Assembly: GCA_033060915.1 (NCBI GenBank)
Contig: CM065378.1
Coordinates: 15,001-79,000 of the forward strand
Direction of reading: 5' to 3'
DNA from: Euryodendron excelsum
Lineage: Eukaryota; Streptophyta; Magnoliopsida; Ericales; Pentaphylacaceae
DNA length: 64,000 nt
Position numbers and translations under genes: made by a program. The stretch's first letter is position 1, and every line of letters begins with the position of its first letter. Below are positions 38,901-48,078 of the stretch, one piece after another. The notes beneath the pieces were generated by a model. The model did no database searches and was not told where the DNA came from. It saw only the letters and a program-made list of their open reading frames with translations.

Positions 38901-40919
38901 GAGACACAGAAAAACATTGATAACCTGATTAAGAAGCATAAATATGTCCCAAATAGGTGTTGTCTGTGCAAGAAGGCAGCAAATATAAGTCAATCATCTA
39001 CTCATCCATTCTGAAGTGGCCAGGGAATTGCATTCCTGGTTGTTGAATTGTTTTAGGGAGGCTTGGATGTTCCCAGAGTTGGTAGTTGATTTGATAGTCA
39101 GGTAAAGAGGAGGGACGGTAGGCAGAAGAAAAGGCAAGGTGAAAAGAATCGGTCCTCTTTACCTTTCTAGGGAGAAAATAAGAGACCTTCCGAGAATATG
39201 CAGAAGAACCAATATATGTGTTAAACTCTGTAAATTTTATGTCCTTTGTACAGTTGAGCGGTTGGGCCTCCAAGGAGCTGTGGGATTCTGCTGTTTGAAA
39301 GCATTCAGCAGTCATGCACCTCCTTCTCGATGCCTTCTACAAAAGTAGTTTGCTTATTAAAAAAAAAAAAGGGGACAGCTCCGCTATGAAGACTAAATCA
39401 GGAAGAGAATTTGTCGGGTGTCCTCCTTGGCTCCTTCCTTACCAAAAAATAAATCATAAATCCTACCATAAAACTGAGTTGGCCACATAAACCAATCAAG
39501 GAACATTTAAACATGTTACCATGGAATTAAAATGAGAAAAATTACACATTTGATAAAATACTATTCATAATAGCAAACATTTTACCAACCTGTTGCCAGC
39601 AGAAACTCATGGGGATGAAAATCTATGCATTGAATCTGGCCTTCGTGAGACTTGAAATCATGCAATAACTTCCCAGCAGTTAGATCCCACAGCTGTTACA
39701 CAAGCGAATTTATTGCAAGCGCTAACACATCCAAATTGGCCAAAAAAAGTATACGTGTGTGCTTACCTCCTGCTATGTAATCCAATTTTTTTAGAATTCC
39801 AAAATAATTTAAATAATTTTCTAATTGGGATGCTCTCAAAAAAATTCTGAAATAGTTTTTGGGAAGAGTGTGCCAAATGAGTTTTCTATGCTGCTTATAA
39901 TTTTTTCTGTTTTCAAGAACCAAGACAGTTTTGAAAACGAAATTAAACGCAACCTTATACCTAGTCAGAACTAGCTGATACTGAAATAGTGGTTTTCTTG
40001 CAACACTTTTGTGAGAACAAATCCATCAAAAGCATTTCCACGTGTAAGGTGTGATTGAGGGAGGGACAGAGTGTGAGAGAGAAAGGTGACAACAATGCAT
40101 GGTACAACTCAATATACAAGAGCAACACCAAAACAAAAAATGCTGTGACAAGGAATCCAAATGTAGAAAATGCCTTATAGCTCATTGGTATTTATGTCAA
40201 AATTTACAAAGGTAGGATTCCTTTAGATAAGATGAAGAAGGCCTATGTCATGGCCCTTCCCAAATGTTTACAAACAAATTAATTAAATTACATGGGAAAA
40301 CAAAAAGTCAATGCGATTATTTTCACAACACGTCTTAGTACGATATAAAAACAGATGTTCCATTGTTGTCAACTTCACCATATATGTAATGAATGGAGAA
40401 GGAAAGCAACTCTTACCTTCACGCTATTGTCCTCACCACCAGATACAACCCAACGGCCATCTGGCGTAAATCTAATTGCATTGACCCCTCTAGTGTGACC
40501 CTTATATGTGTGAATGCACCCTTTTCGCCTGATATCCCATATCTTTAGGTTTGTGTCCAGAGAACCAGAGGCAAAGAACTCCCCAAAGGGATGGAAATCC
40601 AAAGATATACAATTGGACCGGTGACCAGTTAGGGTGCGAACAACTGCAGGAGAAAACAAAATTCCAATGAAGACTTTTCAGAATCAACTCGACAGCATAC
40701 CACAGAATACTATCTACATATTTGATGGAACACTGAAAGCATACTCTTTGCCTCCTCTAAATCCCAAAGCTTGATTGTACCACTTGCTGCTCCTGCAGCA
40801 ACCAACACTTCTGAAGAGTCGAAGCTAACTGAGTCAATTCCACTAGCATGACCGGACAAACTCTGCATAAGTGACCACCAGTAACAGATGAAATGAAATG
40901 AAAAATATATTTGGTCATT

Positions 40920-40953
<34 letters not shown>

Positions 40954-42922
40954 AGAAATTTTGTTGATTGACATGGTACTCATACCTTATAAAAATCCAT
41001 TAATGGTCTGAATTTTTAATTTCAAACAGGAGAAACTGGTCATACTCAAGGAATCATAACCAATACCTATTCTTCAAGGCTGGCTCCCTCATGCATCCAA
41101 CATATATTTGTATTTTTTTCCTCATCAGTCAGCTTTGGTGGTATTGCCACTGCTGTTTAGTCTATGCTTATAATTTGAATTACAATGCTTCAATAAGAGA
41201 GTCCAGCAGAGTTGAGTTTCCTTCTCAAGGGATTTCACACACATTTTTTTGCATGTATATCTGGGTGGTTTTCTAGAAAACATACGAAACTTGTATAGAG
41301 TCTCCAATGTTATCCCAAAAGAGCTGTTACAACTATTAAAAACATCTCCCCTCATCATAGGGAATAATTCAAAAATTGATGAATAAGATTAAACCACCTA
41401 TTGTTCTTCAACACTCCCTGCACTCAATTAGCCTATATTGCTCCACGAACTATATTGCTCCAAGCAGGAGTTATCCAAGTCTAGTAATTAACTGGTCATT
41501 CTTTACTTTGATGGTTTGCTCTAGCCTATGTCACATTGAGTCTTCCAAATTTGTGAAATACCCTCATTCAACACTTGACTAAGGATGAGGGATATGTCCG
41601 GCATGTCTAGTTGGACATGTGCCCATTAAGTATGCTTAAATAGTTGAGTTCACATCGTAACTATGCATAGTACTCCCATTTAAGCATAAAATATTCAAAG
41701 TTAGCTTGTAAACACCATTTTACTCTAGAACATAAAACAAATATTTAAGGAATGGGGAATCTAGACATATCCTGGTATGCTTGGACATGAAAATTAGATG
41801 AATCCAACAATAATACACATACCTATACAGCCCAACACCCATATCCGAGTCTATGCAACTTAAGCTCTAGCCAAGTCACCTAAATGTACTACAAACGATC
41901 CGACTCAAACGTCTCTAAAATATTATCAAGCAAGCATATGTATAATGCATGCATTGGATGTAAAGGTACCTGATCAAACTAAATAAGAATTAAAAAAAAA
42001 TATGCAAGTAGCATATTTGTGAGGTGTGTGATAGTGTATATGCAACAATTTGTTAAATGTTTTGGAGTCCTATTATTTTGGATTGACCACCGCCATGGAT
42101 GTATATACATCAAGGGATTTCAGCCTCACTTATTCACATATAAATCACACCCAAATTATCATGTGAAAATCAGTTGTGCAAGCCAGTTATGAAGATGCGG
42201 CAGACAAAGATGCACTTGTTTTATAAGAAACAGATTGAGATGCACATATCCATAAAACGTGTGATTCTGGAAAGGGCCAAAAAGAAAGCAAGCAATCAGC
42301 AAGTTATTTGATGGATTATAAGAGAGAAGAGAACTAAGAACTCACCAATATGGCGTTGGGTTTGCCAATGGCCCACAAATTCACCTTGTGATCTTCTCCT
42401 CCAGTAACCAGAACCCTTGATGACTTCCTCCCAATCTTGAGGCAATTTACACTGGAAGCATGAGCCACAAATTCCTCTATCGGACGGACATGTAGGGGTC
42501 AAGGCAATTTTTCTAACCAAATTCTATATTTCCTTCAGAATCTTAATTATAAAATTAAAAAGAAAGCATGATAATTGAATTAAACAAGAGAAAGAAAGAC
42601 GTTATGTTCGCATCTGTTTGCAAGCCGCACAGCAAAAAAAAAATTCATCTATCGCACCAGAGGAGAGTTCTGCTCAAAACGCAATTGAAATCGTAGAATC
42701 AAAGGGGGTTAAGAACTGTGATAGATCAACCTAATGCAAAATCGACATTGTTGCTTTTGAGGATCAACGCATACAAATTAAGCCGAATGAAAAAGAACCC
42801 CAAGAAATTGAAGAAAGAAACAAGTAATAAACGAAAGAGGGAGAGAAGAAGAAGAAGAAGGAGAAGCAACAGCAGCGGCAGAGAAGGATACGTAGCTTAT
42901 AGGCACGTTTGGTGGTTGTCAT
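3055..42922 (-). CDS. KTN80: Katanin p80 WD40 repeat-containing subunit (KTN80), complete spliced gene
   Basis: Regulatory/targeting subunit of the microtubule-severing enzyme katanin; it partners the p60 AAA ATPase at cortical microtubules. Seventeen coding exons join in one frame, all with GT-AG borders: 42922-42892, 42476-42346, 40862-40745, 40643-40417, 39692-39590, 34049-33979, 33859-33785, 33675-33532, 33441-33207, 32801-32289, 29466-29345, 27145-27023, 23298-23224, 23063-22951, 3540-3424, 3316-3248, 3118-3055. The sum is 2331 nt, 776 residues plus TGA, a normal length for plant p80. Residues about 10-300 form the WD40 propeller ([43 protein letters not shown]). Residues 300-590 are a Ser-rich linker and about 590-776 the con80 domain that binds p60. 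The start ATG is followed by [20 protein letters not shown], as in plant homologues. The one weak junction is exon 10 to 11: the direct join keeps frame, but a small extra exon inside that 2.8-kb intron cannot be excluded. Confidence 0.95.
3781..4230. repeat. Dispersed repeat related to 6600-6780 and 9575-9720
   Basis: The segment around 3880-4020 resembles 6640-6780, and 4085-4230 resembles 9575-9720 (shared landmarks TAAGTCATGCTAG, AATTTTTTAAA, TTGTCCATAAT-like). It suggests pieces of one dispersed element. Class unknown. Confidence 0.4.
4259..4373. repeat. T27/G about 88 compound homopolymer
   Basis: T run 4259-4285 joined directly to a G run 4286-4373 interrupted only by two T. It lies in KTN80 intron 14, so the transcript carries A and C runs. 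Confidence 0.9.
4824..4857. repeat. C34 homopolymer inside the LINE relic
   Basis: Uninterrupted C run followed by ACACACACA. It breaks the LINE frame. Confidence 0.9.
5833..5852. repeat. CA microsatellite
   Basis: (CA)10 next to a C-rich stretch, within the LINE relic. Confidence 0.85.
7104..9556. mobile_element. Candidate DNA element with about 70-bp inverted ends
   Basis: GGTAAATTACTTTGACACC at 7104 and the following 50 bp (CCTCCATAATAT, TTATTCTTT) match the reverse complement of 9480-9556. The interior has GTGGTGG-rich low-complexity DNA and a C21 tract, no transposase. No clear target duplication, so the boundaries are tentative. Confidence 0.45.
7506..7526. repeat. C21 homopolymer
   Basis: C run followed by a GC-rich patch and an A8 run. 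Confidence 0.9.
9809..10587 (+). mobile_element. hAT-type MITE with internal tandem duplication
   Basis: Ends CTAAGAAGCATGGACAC and, inverted, GTCGTGCTTCTTAG. The flanking 8-mers CTTACATG and TTGACATG agree at 6 of 8 positions, as for an old hAT target duplication. Inside, a 245-bp unit is duplicated (10058-10302 and 10303-10550). No transposase frame. Confidence 0.75.
10058..10550. repeat. 245-bp tandem duplication inside a MITE
   Basis: Both copies start ACAAGTTGTA and run through CATTGAATCTC, CTACGACG, GATACATGTGTCCCTCTAAG and GTCCAACAC landmarks, with scattered differences. Confidence 0.85.
10600..14044. other. Intron 14 stretch without recognisable gene
   Basis: AT-rich noncoding DNA; the only structured part is the 60-bp duplication at 12040. 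No coding frame that I recognise. Confidence 0.5.
12040..12160. repeat. 60-bp tandem duplication
   Basis: Two copies starting ACCTAAAATAAGTTAGTAAC at 12041 and 12101, differing at one base near the end; evidently recent. Confidence 0.9.
15994..16052. repeat. TG microsatellite
   Basis: Near-perfect (TG)n with one TTG break, inside the solo LTR. Confidence 0.9.
16508..16711. repeat. 51-bp minisatellite, four copies
   Basis: Units start GCATGCCAGTACGG or variants at 16508, 16559, 16610 and 16661. Because 51 is a multiple of three, a fortuitous 17-residue repeat frame stays open; there is no reason to think it is translated. Confidence 0.9.
17755..17798. repeat. C25/A16 compound homopolymer
   Basis: C run 17755-17779, then TCC, then A run 17783-17798; same composition class as the T/G tracts when read on the other strand. 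Confidence 0.9.
18418..19245 (+). mobile_element. Degenerate TRIM-like LTR element
   Basis: Two diverged direct copies (18418-18650 and 19009-19245) share TTGAGAAGA, GTTGATTGATA, CTTTTTAGATGATC, TGCTATATTTT, GGTAAG, TTTAAAAGG and GCCTCCA landmarks. TTAGTATTAGAGC at 18908-18920 is an 11/13 match to the initiator-Met tRNA primer-binding site consensus. The second repeat is truncated. No coding capacity. Confidence 0.55.
21428..21712. mobile_element. MITE nested in the second solo LTR
   Basis: Inverted ends TGTTACCTGGACTC and TGTTACTTGAACTC (12/14). Plant hAT-type MITEs often have TATGTTGCTCGGACTC ends, which these resemble. No clear target duplication. A related, end-eroded copy lies at 41583-41871. 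Confidence 0.6.
22191..22334. repeat. 48-bp minisatellite, three copies
   Basis: Units start TGTCTAAGGAACG, TGTCCAGGGAACG and TGTCCAAGGGACG at 22191, 22239, 22287. 48 is a multiple of three, so an ORF spans it by chance. Confidence 0.9.
24372..24695 (+). mobile_element. hAT-type MITE, 5'-truncated copy
   Basis: Matches 26640-26949 (AACTATGTATT, TTGTAACGTGTTTCATG-like, GTGTCCAAG) and ends CTTCTTAGAAGTGTTCGTG to CTCTTAG. The left end is missing. Intron 12. Confidence 0.65.
25385..25823 (-). mobile_element. hAT-type MITE with perfect 8-bp target duplication
   Basis: On the plus strand it runs from CTAGGAAGCACAAACAC to CCATGCTTCTTAG, inverted copies of the family end. The flanks are AATATCCT (25377-25384) and AATATCCT (25824-25831), a perfect 8-bp duplication as made by hAT transposases. 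The GTGTCC/GACACG-rich subterminal regions match the other copies. Intron 12. Confidence 0.9.
26496..26949 (+). mobile_element. hAT-type MITE, full-length copy
   Basis: Starts TCAAGAAGTATGGACATGG and ends CTTCTTAG; flanks TGCCCACA and TGCCTTCA agree at 6 of 8. Its right part contains a short duplicate of KTN80 exon 12 border sequence (see findings). Confidence 0.7.
28502..28586. repeat. 25-bp tandem repeat, three and a half copies
   Basis: Unit ACAGATCAATTCAGAGAAAT plus TTTCC at 28511, 28536 and 28561 without mismatch. Intron 11. Confidence 0.9.
29467..32288 (-). other. KTN80 intron 10
   Basis: 2.8 kb, no coding frame found; apart from the 140-bp duplication I see only AT-rich DNA. A missed micro-exon here cannot be excluded. 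Confidence 0.6.
29938..30230. repeat. About 140-bp tandem duplication
   Basis: Two copies share CTATTCAATCCTTTT (29946, 30086), CCCTTTCCTTTTATGTC and GGGCTTATGCTC and AGGAGCTCATACAA, with an insertion in the second. Intron 10. Confidence 0.8.
32902..32952. repeat. C34 tract with GC-rich palindrome in intron 9
   Basis: C run 32902-32935 then GCCCCGCGGGCCAGGGCCCGC, i.e. a G tract plus GC hairpin in the KTN80 pre-mRNA, strongly G-quadruplex-like. Confidence 0.85.
34050..36100 (-). other. KTN80 intron 5, proximal part
   Basis: Noncoding. An open frame at 35286-35633 has no recognisable domain. The text around 34230-34760 looks like LTR-type debris, but no ends were found. Confidence 0.4.
36106..37151 (-). 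mobile_element. TRIM (terminal-repeat retrotransposon in miniature), 1.05 kb
   Basis: Two LTRs, 36106-36244 and 37025-37151, share GTTCYACACCC, ACTAGTCACATTTAGGGTT, CCCAGTACCTTCCC and the ACCCGATG-to-GGACTCAATACAC block. The right LTR is bounded by TGTCACAGG and CGTGACA. Two bases inside it GGCTCTGATACCA (37010-37022) is the complement of a perfect primer-binding site TGGTATCAGAGCC, so the element lies on the minus strand. Flanks CCTAG (36101-36105) and CCTAA (37152-37156) agree at 4 of 5. The interior is noncoding, with a 60-bp duplication at 36881. Confidence 0.88.
36881..37000. repeat. 60-bp tandem duplication inside the TRIM
   Basis: Copies starting GGGGTACCCACACCTCT and GGGGACCCACACCTCT at 36881 and 36941; both contain GTGAGCCTGGCACTG and CCCAAGCCACATG. 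Confidence 0.85.
37157..39589 (-). other. KTN80 intron 5, distal part
   Basis: AT-rich noncoding DNA with A-rich and T-rich runs; nothing recognisable. Confidence 0.5.
40920..40951. repeat. GA microsatellite in KTN80 intron 2
   Basis: (GA)15 close to the exon 3 acceptor side of the intron. Confidence 0.9.
41583..41871. mobile_element. Eroded MITE related to 21428-21712
   Basis: Shares, in order, TAGTTGGACATG, TTGAGTT, TTAGCTTGTAAA, ATTTTAC, GGACATGAAAATTAGAT and AATCCAACA with the nested MITE. Ends eroded (CGAGTCTATGCAACTTA on the right). Intron 2. Confidence 0.65.
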
Positions 42923-42961
42923 GAAGAACAAGTCGAGGAATCAAAATGGCCAAACCCTAGC

Positions 42962-43028
42962 GGCGGCGGCGGCGGCAGTTCCCTCTTCCTCTTCTTCTTC
43001 TGCTTCAAATCTGGGCTTCATTTATATA
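42962..43028 (-). promoter_or_regulatory. Probable KTN80 leader and TATA-like box
   Basis: On the minus strand TATATAAA lies at 43028-43021, about 100 nt before the start codon. The expected leader between them contains a CCG-trinucleotide run (42962-42975 on the plus strand reads as GGC repeats) and GAA-type runs, common in plant 5' UTRs. Position and composition fit a promoter; no transcript evidence is available. Confidence 0.35.
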
Positions 43029-43390
43029 TTTAGTCCACACGAATCTGAGATCTTCCATTACCAGATCTCGAAAACCCTCAACAGTATCTTTCTCCTTTCC
43101 TTTCACAGAAAGGACCCAAAAGTATTACCGTCTACGAATATGATTATGGGGCTTTTCCAAAGGATAAAAACAAAAAAAGTGAAAAAAACAAATAATAACC
43201 AATAATAACTTCTGCGGTCATTAAAACAATCAGAGCGGAGAGAAAATAAAGAGAGAATGGGAAGGACAATTGATGGTACCTGACTTCTTACCTACATTTC
43301 CTTTCGTTCGGGAAAACAAAATAATAATGAACTTTGTTGCTGCTAAAGGTTTATTCTTCAAGCTCTGCCAAAGATATACAGGGTATGCAT

Positions 43391-43482
43391 TTCGCGAGTG
43401 CTTCGCTCTTCTTCTTTGTTCAAAGTTCAAACTTCATTCGCGAGTGTTTCGCTCTTCTTCTTTGTTCAAAGTTCAAACTTCG
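43391..43482. repeat. 46-bp tandem duplication upstream of KTN80
   Basis: Two copies of a 46-bp unit starting TTCGCGAGTG at 43391 and 43437, differing at about one base. It lies about 470 bp upstream of the KTN80 start codon, so it could be promoter-proximal, but nothing shows a function. Confidence 0.85.
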
Positions 43483-43499
43483 AAGTACCTGGGGGACTG

Positions 43500-45756
43500 A
43501 GACTTTATGTGAACATATATTTATACTTTGTTGCTGTTCATGAAGTATTAATGACTTTGTTTCCTTCTTTGCTTCCAATGTTTCGTGTCTTCCTCCACAA
43601 TCACCAGAAAATGCCGGAAATCAGAAGCAATGCGGCCCCGTTGGAGGGGGAATAGAGCCAAAGCTTTCAAGAATTAAAACTAGTAATGGGCCCCACCTCT
43701 AGTTTACTTTATTAAAACTTTCTCCATTAATTAGAAATTAAAATAAAACACTAAGTGGTACCACTTAACTACTAATTTTTTTTTTCTCTCCAGCATTTAG
43801 AAAATAAACGCGGTTATTGTTTTTCCCTCCTTGGCCACTCAAATCAGAATTCTTTGTCTTTCCTTTTTATACTTTTTGTTTTTGTTTTTGGAATATACTT
43901 TTTGTTTTTAAGGGAAGCAACTGGAACTTATACTAAAAAGGTATTGTCCCTGGAACTGGAAGCAACTGGAATATACTTTTTAATATACTTATATTAAAAA
44001 GGAATGTGCTGCTCTTTTGCTTTTCTTTTTATTAATGTTGAATATAATTTTTGTTTGTAGACGTTACAAAATGGAAAAGAACTCAAACCAAATTAAAAAA
44101 GCAATGATACACTCCACCACACCACACCTACCGCAACCAGTTGAATGCAACCACTCAGCCCTTTTTATTTTTTTATTTTTTATTTTTTTTGGTATGGCAA
44201 TTAAGGGTGTTTAGACCCATTTACACCTATCTCAATTAATTTCTTTTTTAATCTGATCAAAGCAAGGTCATCTAAATGAGAATTAGGTTATTCTTTTGTA
44301 ACTTAAGCTTAATAGTTAAACTTGAGATAGTCAACGCAGAAAGCACACTAACTAAATTAATTAGAACAATCCATTAGTTAAAAGTTGAAAAAATGAGAAA
44401 CTCAGCCTTCCCTTCTCTCACAAAAAAATGGGAAACTTGGCCTTCTTAACTCCCACGCAATCCTGTGCTACTCCATCGGCTTTGAGAAACAACGACAAGT
44501 CGAGCAGCTTTTAAAACAAAATTATGAGTGGAGAGAAAAAAAAAAGAAAGGACAATAAAATAAATAAAACATGTTTTCAAGTTTTTTGCCTTCAAAATTT
44601 TAAGTACAACTTTTAAAAGTCAGACAAAAGTGTAAGTGCAAAAAATTCTGTTTGTTAATGTGTCCACCTTTTTGTATTTATTTACAAAACAATAATTCCT
44701 CCCTATTGTCACTACTACTCTCTGCCCTCCACTCTTCCACTCCCCACTAGCATTCACCACATATCAAAAGAAATTTTTTTATTAATATTTTAGGATTAAA
44801 AAATTAAAGAATTCTAATTTTGAATTTGCCAAAAATGTTTTTCATTTTGTTAAAAAGCCAAAAAATACATAAAACAAAAACTAAAAACTAACAACATTCT
44901 CAAATGCTTACTGATTTTTTTTTCTAGATTAGAAAAACAAGGAAAATGAATAACTGATTATGAAAAAATTATTATTTTTTGGTTATCTATAAGAAAAATG
45001 AATAACTAATTTTGTTCCCTCTTCATTTTCCTTTGTCTTGAGAATTCAACATCTAAACATAATTACTATCTTATGTACAAATTGTACAAATTATCATTAC
45101 ACGTCAAGAACATGACATTTTGCTCCCTCTCAAGCACAGTGACGGAGTATTGCAAGTGAGGGGGCGATCAAATGGTGCATAAAAGATTATTCCCCTAAAA
45201 TTCTTTCAAGTGAGAATAACGAACGAAAGGGGAAAATGAATTTTCATTAGTTTAATTTTTTTTTTTTGGACCTGCGACTATATACTACGAACAATTTCAA
45301 ATGGTACATAAAGAACTAAAATGCACATTGTTTATTTGAATAAATATAATTATTTACATAAAGAACTTGAGATTCTACAAATAATATGTGTAATTACGTT
45401 CAACATTTCACATTCTGATAACGAAAAAAATACATAAATTATTAATCCTAATGATAATGTGTTTTTTTTTTTTTTTTTTGTTGGCATCTAAGCTATTTAA
45501 CTAGAAGATAGAATATTCAGGATGCACCACACACATCAATACTTATAGAAATTTATAATATCACCAAAGAAAGAATAAAACCTATACAAATTTTAAGAAC
45601 GAATATATCTAAATTATTAACAAATTAAACATTGATTTAATGCAAATTAAACATTTGGAATGCTGGGCAGCTGAACTTTCTCTCAAAAAATAGAATATCA
45701 AAAAGACAATTTTATATTTTTATACTTAAATAAAAGGTTGTCCTTTGCAGGGGTAT
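43500..45756. other. Intergenic DNA upstream of KTN80
   Basis: AT-rich with many poly(T) and poly(A) runs; no supported gene. Confidence 0.5.
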
Positions 45757-45766
45757 TTTTGTTAAT

Positions 45767-45943
45767 GGGTCTTGGTAACATGTGCCCTTAGGGCACATTT
45801 TAAGCATGCTTTGTATGGTTGTACAAAGTATTAAAACTTGTGTTTTCACAATTTTCAACACTAAAAATACAATTACCAACACTACGTATAATCAGACAAA
45901 GCATGCTTAAAATGTGCCTTCAGGACACATATTAGTATTTGCC
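45767..45943. mobile_element. 177-bp MITE with 10-bp target duplication
   Basis: Near-palindromic: GTAACATGTGCCCTTAGGG and following ACATTTTAAGCATGCTTTGT pair with the inverted right arm. The ends are GGGTCTTGG and GTATTTGCC. Perfect flanking direct repeats TTTTGTTAAT at 45757-45766 and 45944-45953 fit the 9-10-bp target size of Mutator-like transposases. Confidence 0.85.
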
Positions 45944-45953
45944 TTTTGTTAAT

Positions 45954-47491
45954 TTATTAAATTTGTCAAGTTTACATCCATTTTGCAGATAAGTTCAAAC
46001 TCTAATCGAGTTATGTGTTCACTTTTAAACCATAATGATGTCATTTGATTTTCGCTCAAACGACAGATGGTAAAGAATAATCACCCATTTTGTTTTCCTT
46101 ATCCTCTAATATCAACATTTGATTTCAGAATCATAATTAATAGGCACATTCATAGAAACTTCAAAAGAGAATCTCTAATCAGTCAATAATATCTTTTGAG
46201 CATACTCCTCAGTGTGTTTCGAAGGTGGAGATAAACCTAAATTTGGCAAACCTACTTACCGAACCTATAAAATTTTGATTAATCAGTCTACCTTTAAGTC
46301 CAACATTTCCACGTAGCCTACCAACTTACAAGGCTAAAAAAGAACTCAGCATACAGAAAGCTTATTATTTAATAAAATCTAAGTTACCTTGAGAGAGGAC
46401 CTTGGACAAACCAAGCCTCTTCTCCCATCGGCACAACATTTGTTCTCTTAATCAAAGCATTGTGTTGCATAACATTTTATAAGCATAGGTTGAGAATAAA
46501 GGGAGCTTACCTATGTAGAAATATTTCTCTTTATAATCACAAACAATGTCAGCCAAAGCCAAAGCTTATTCTCCAACAACTCCGACGCACCGTTAATTGA
46601 GTTTTTACACAGTTTTTTTTTTTGGGAATCACTAACTCTTTATGATGTTTACGTTTTATCTATATGACAAATTGTGAGAACCAAAAACCCAAATAGAAAA
46701 GGAAATAAAAATATACAGCAAATGGTTTTCTCAATATGTTTTCCTCCAGATATTGTTGAGCATCTTTACGTATCAGGGACAGAATTGAAGAATCTGTAAA
46801 ACAATATCTTTAGAAAACTATCATTTGCACCTTTTGTCGAATAGGTTATTGACATTTATTTTATTTAGTTCCCACCACTAAAGTGCTACATATGACTGCT
46901 AGTGACAGAGCCAACCTTGTTGATCCATTTCGGAGCCAACAAAAAGGTTCTTTCATAAATGTTATTTCTCTTTTTCTCATTAGGAAAGAGATTGTCTGTG
47001 CCAAAGATAGTGGTAGAATCAGAGGCAAAACAAGGTTTATCATTGATCGTTGCTTCCATGTTTAAATTTTGATCAACACAGATATATCGGCAACATAAAG
47101 TCATGCGTCTGTGATGGTGGATAGATGTATTGTAGTGGTTGTGGCTGTAGTGGGTTTGGCTATCCAATTGGCATCCTTCTTTGAAACTTTCATGATCAGA
47201 GAAAACCCAGATCGATTACTCACTGGTAAAGCCTACATAAAACAACGCTACACCCGGCACCAAACGTCGCCGATAGAGTGTATAAAATTGTGTTCGAAAT
47301 GAAGTTTGGTACAGGTTGTCGTGTATTATTGGAGAAATAAAATGGAAACGACGCAGCAAGATTGTTAACTGTAAGACTACTGTGTATGTGTCGAATGAGG
47401 AATGACATTACGATTAAAAAGTGGTGACTACCGATCAGGATGATAACGTTAATCGGCTGAGACACATGGGTTTCAATAGAAGGGTGCATAC
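45954..47491. other. Intergenic DNA left of the inverted-ended repeat
   Basis: No supported gene; only short open frames on both strands. Confidence 0.5.
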
Positions 47492-48078
47492 GTGTCGCGT
47501 TTTATTTTTTGCACTCGAGAAAACAAATAAGTGAGAAAAATATAGTATTCTTTCATTAGAACTCGTCCTCTTAAAATAACTAGTGCTACTAGACTTAAAT
47601 TAAAAATTAATTTGAATAAGAACTTTTAAAAAAGATTTATATTCGTCACCTAACTTGATTAAGGTGAGTTAGGTCACCTAAAACTAAGTACAATCCAAAG
47701 ATTAAATTTAGAATTTTTAAAAAAATTTTAAAAAACTTCCTCAAGATAAGGTTTTGAAAGACAGGTTGTTTGGCAACTTTTGAAAAGATTTAAACCTTTT
47801 TTGAAAAATAACTCCATTTTAGTCTTTGAAAATAGTGATTATAGGTTCGGATATTGGTTACGTATAAGGAAGATATCCTAAGATTATCACCCTTTCCCGT
47901 CCTTGCGGTACCTACATGTCTATTCACCCTAGGTTCACTCATATAGAATATTCAATTAACAAATGCCTAATTATATCCATTTTGAAAAGAACTATATGAT
48001 GCATGATATGTTTAAACAGTCCATTTTTGCCAACTCGACAGTCTTCAGTCCGTCCAAATTTGTATTCAAGTCAATATG

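Larger units (their letters stand above)
33532..42922 (-). other. KTN80: KTN80 exons 1-8: WD40 propeller
   Basis: These eight exons encode residues 1-300. Successive blades are readable: [47 protein letters not shown] and [15 protein letters not shown] each start a GH-to-WD unit, and blades end in LWD, IWD or FWD. Exon phases are consistent at every junction (for example exon 1 ends with the first base of a Gln codon that exon 2 completes). Exon 8 ends in GVWVVDVS, the usual end of the propeller. In the family this part targets katanin to microtubule crossovers and branch points; that is family knowledge, not visible here. No stop or frameshift interrupts it. Confidence 0.93.

Noticed and set aside
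40502..40687. Second minus-strand frame over KTN80 exon 4
   Set aside because: Out-of-frame shadow of the WD40 exon.
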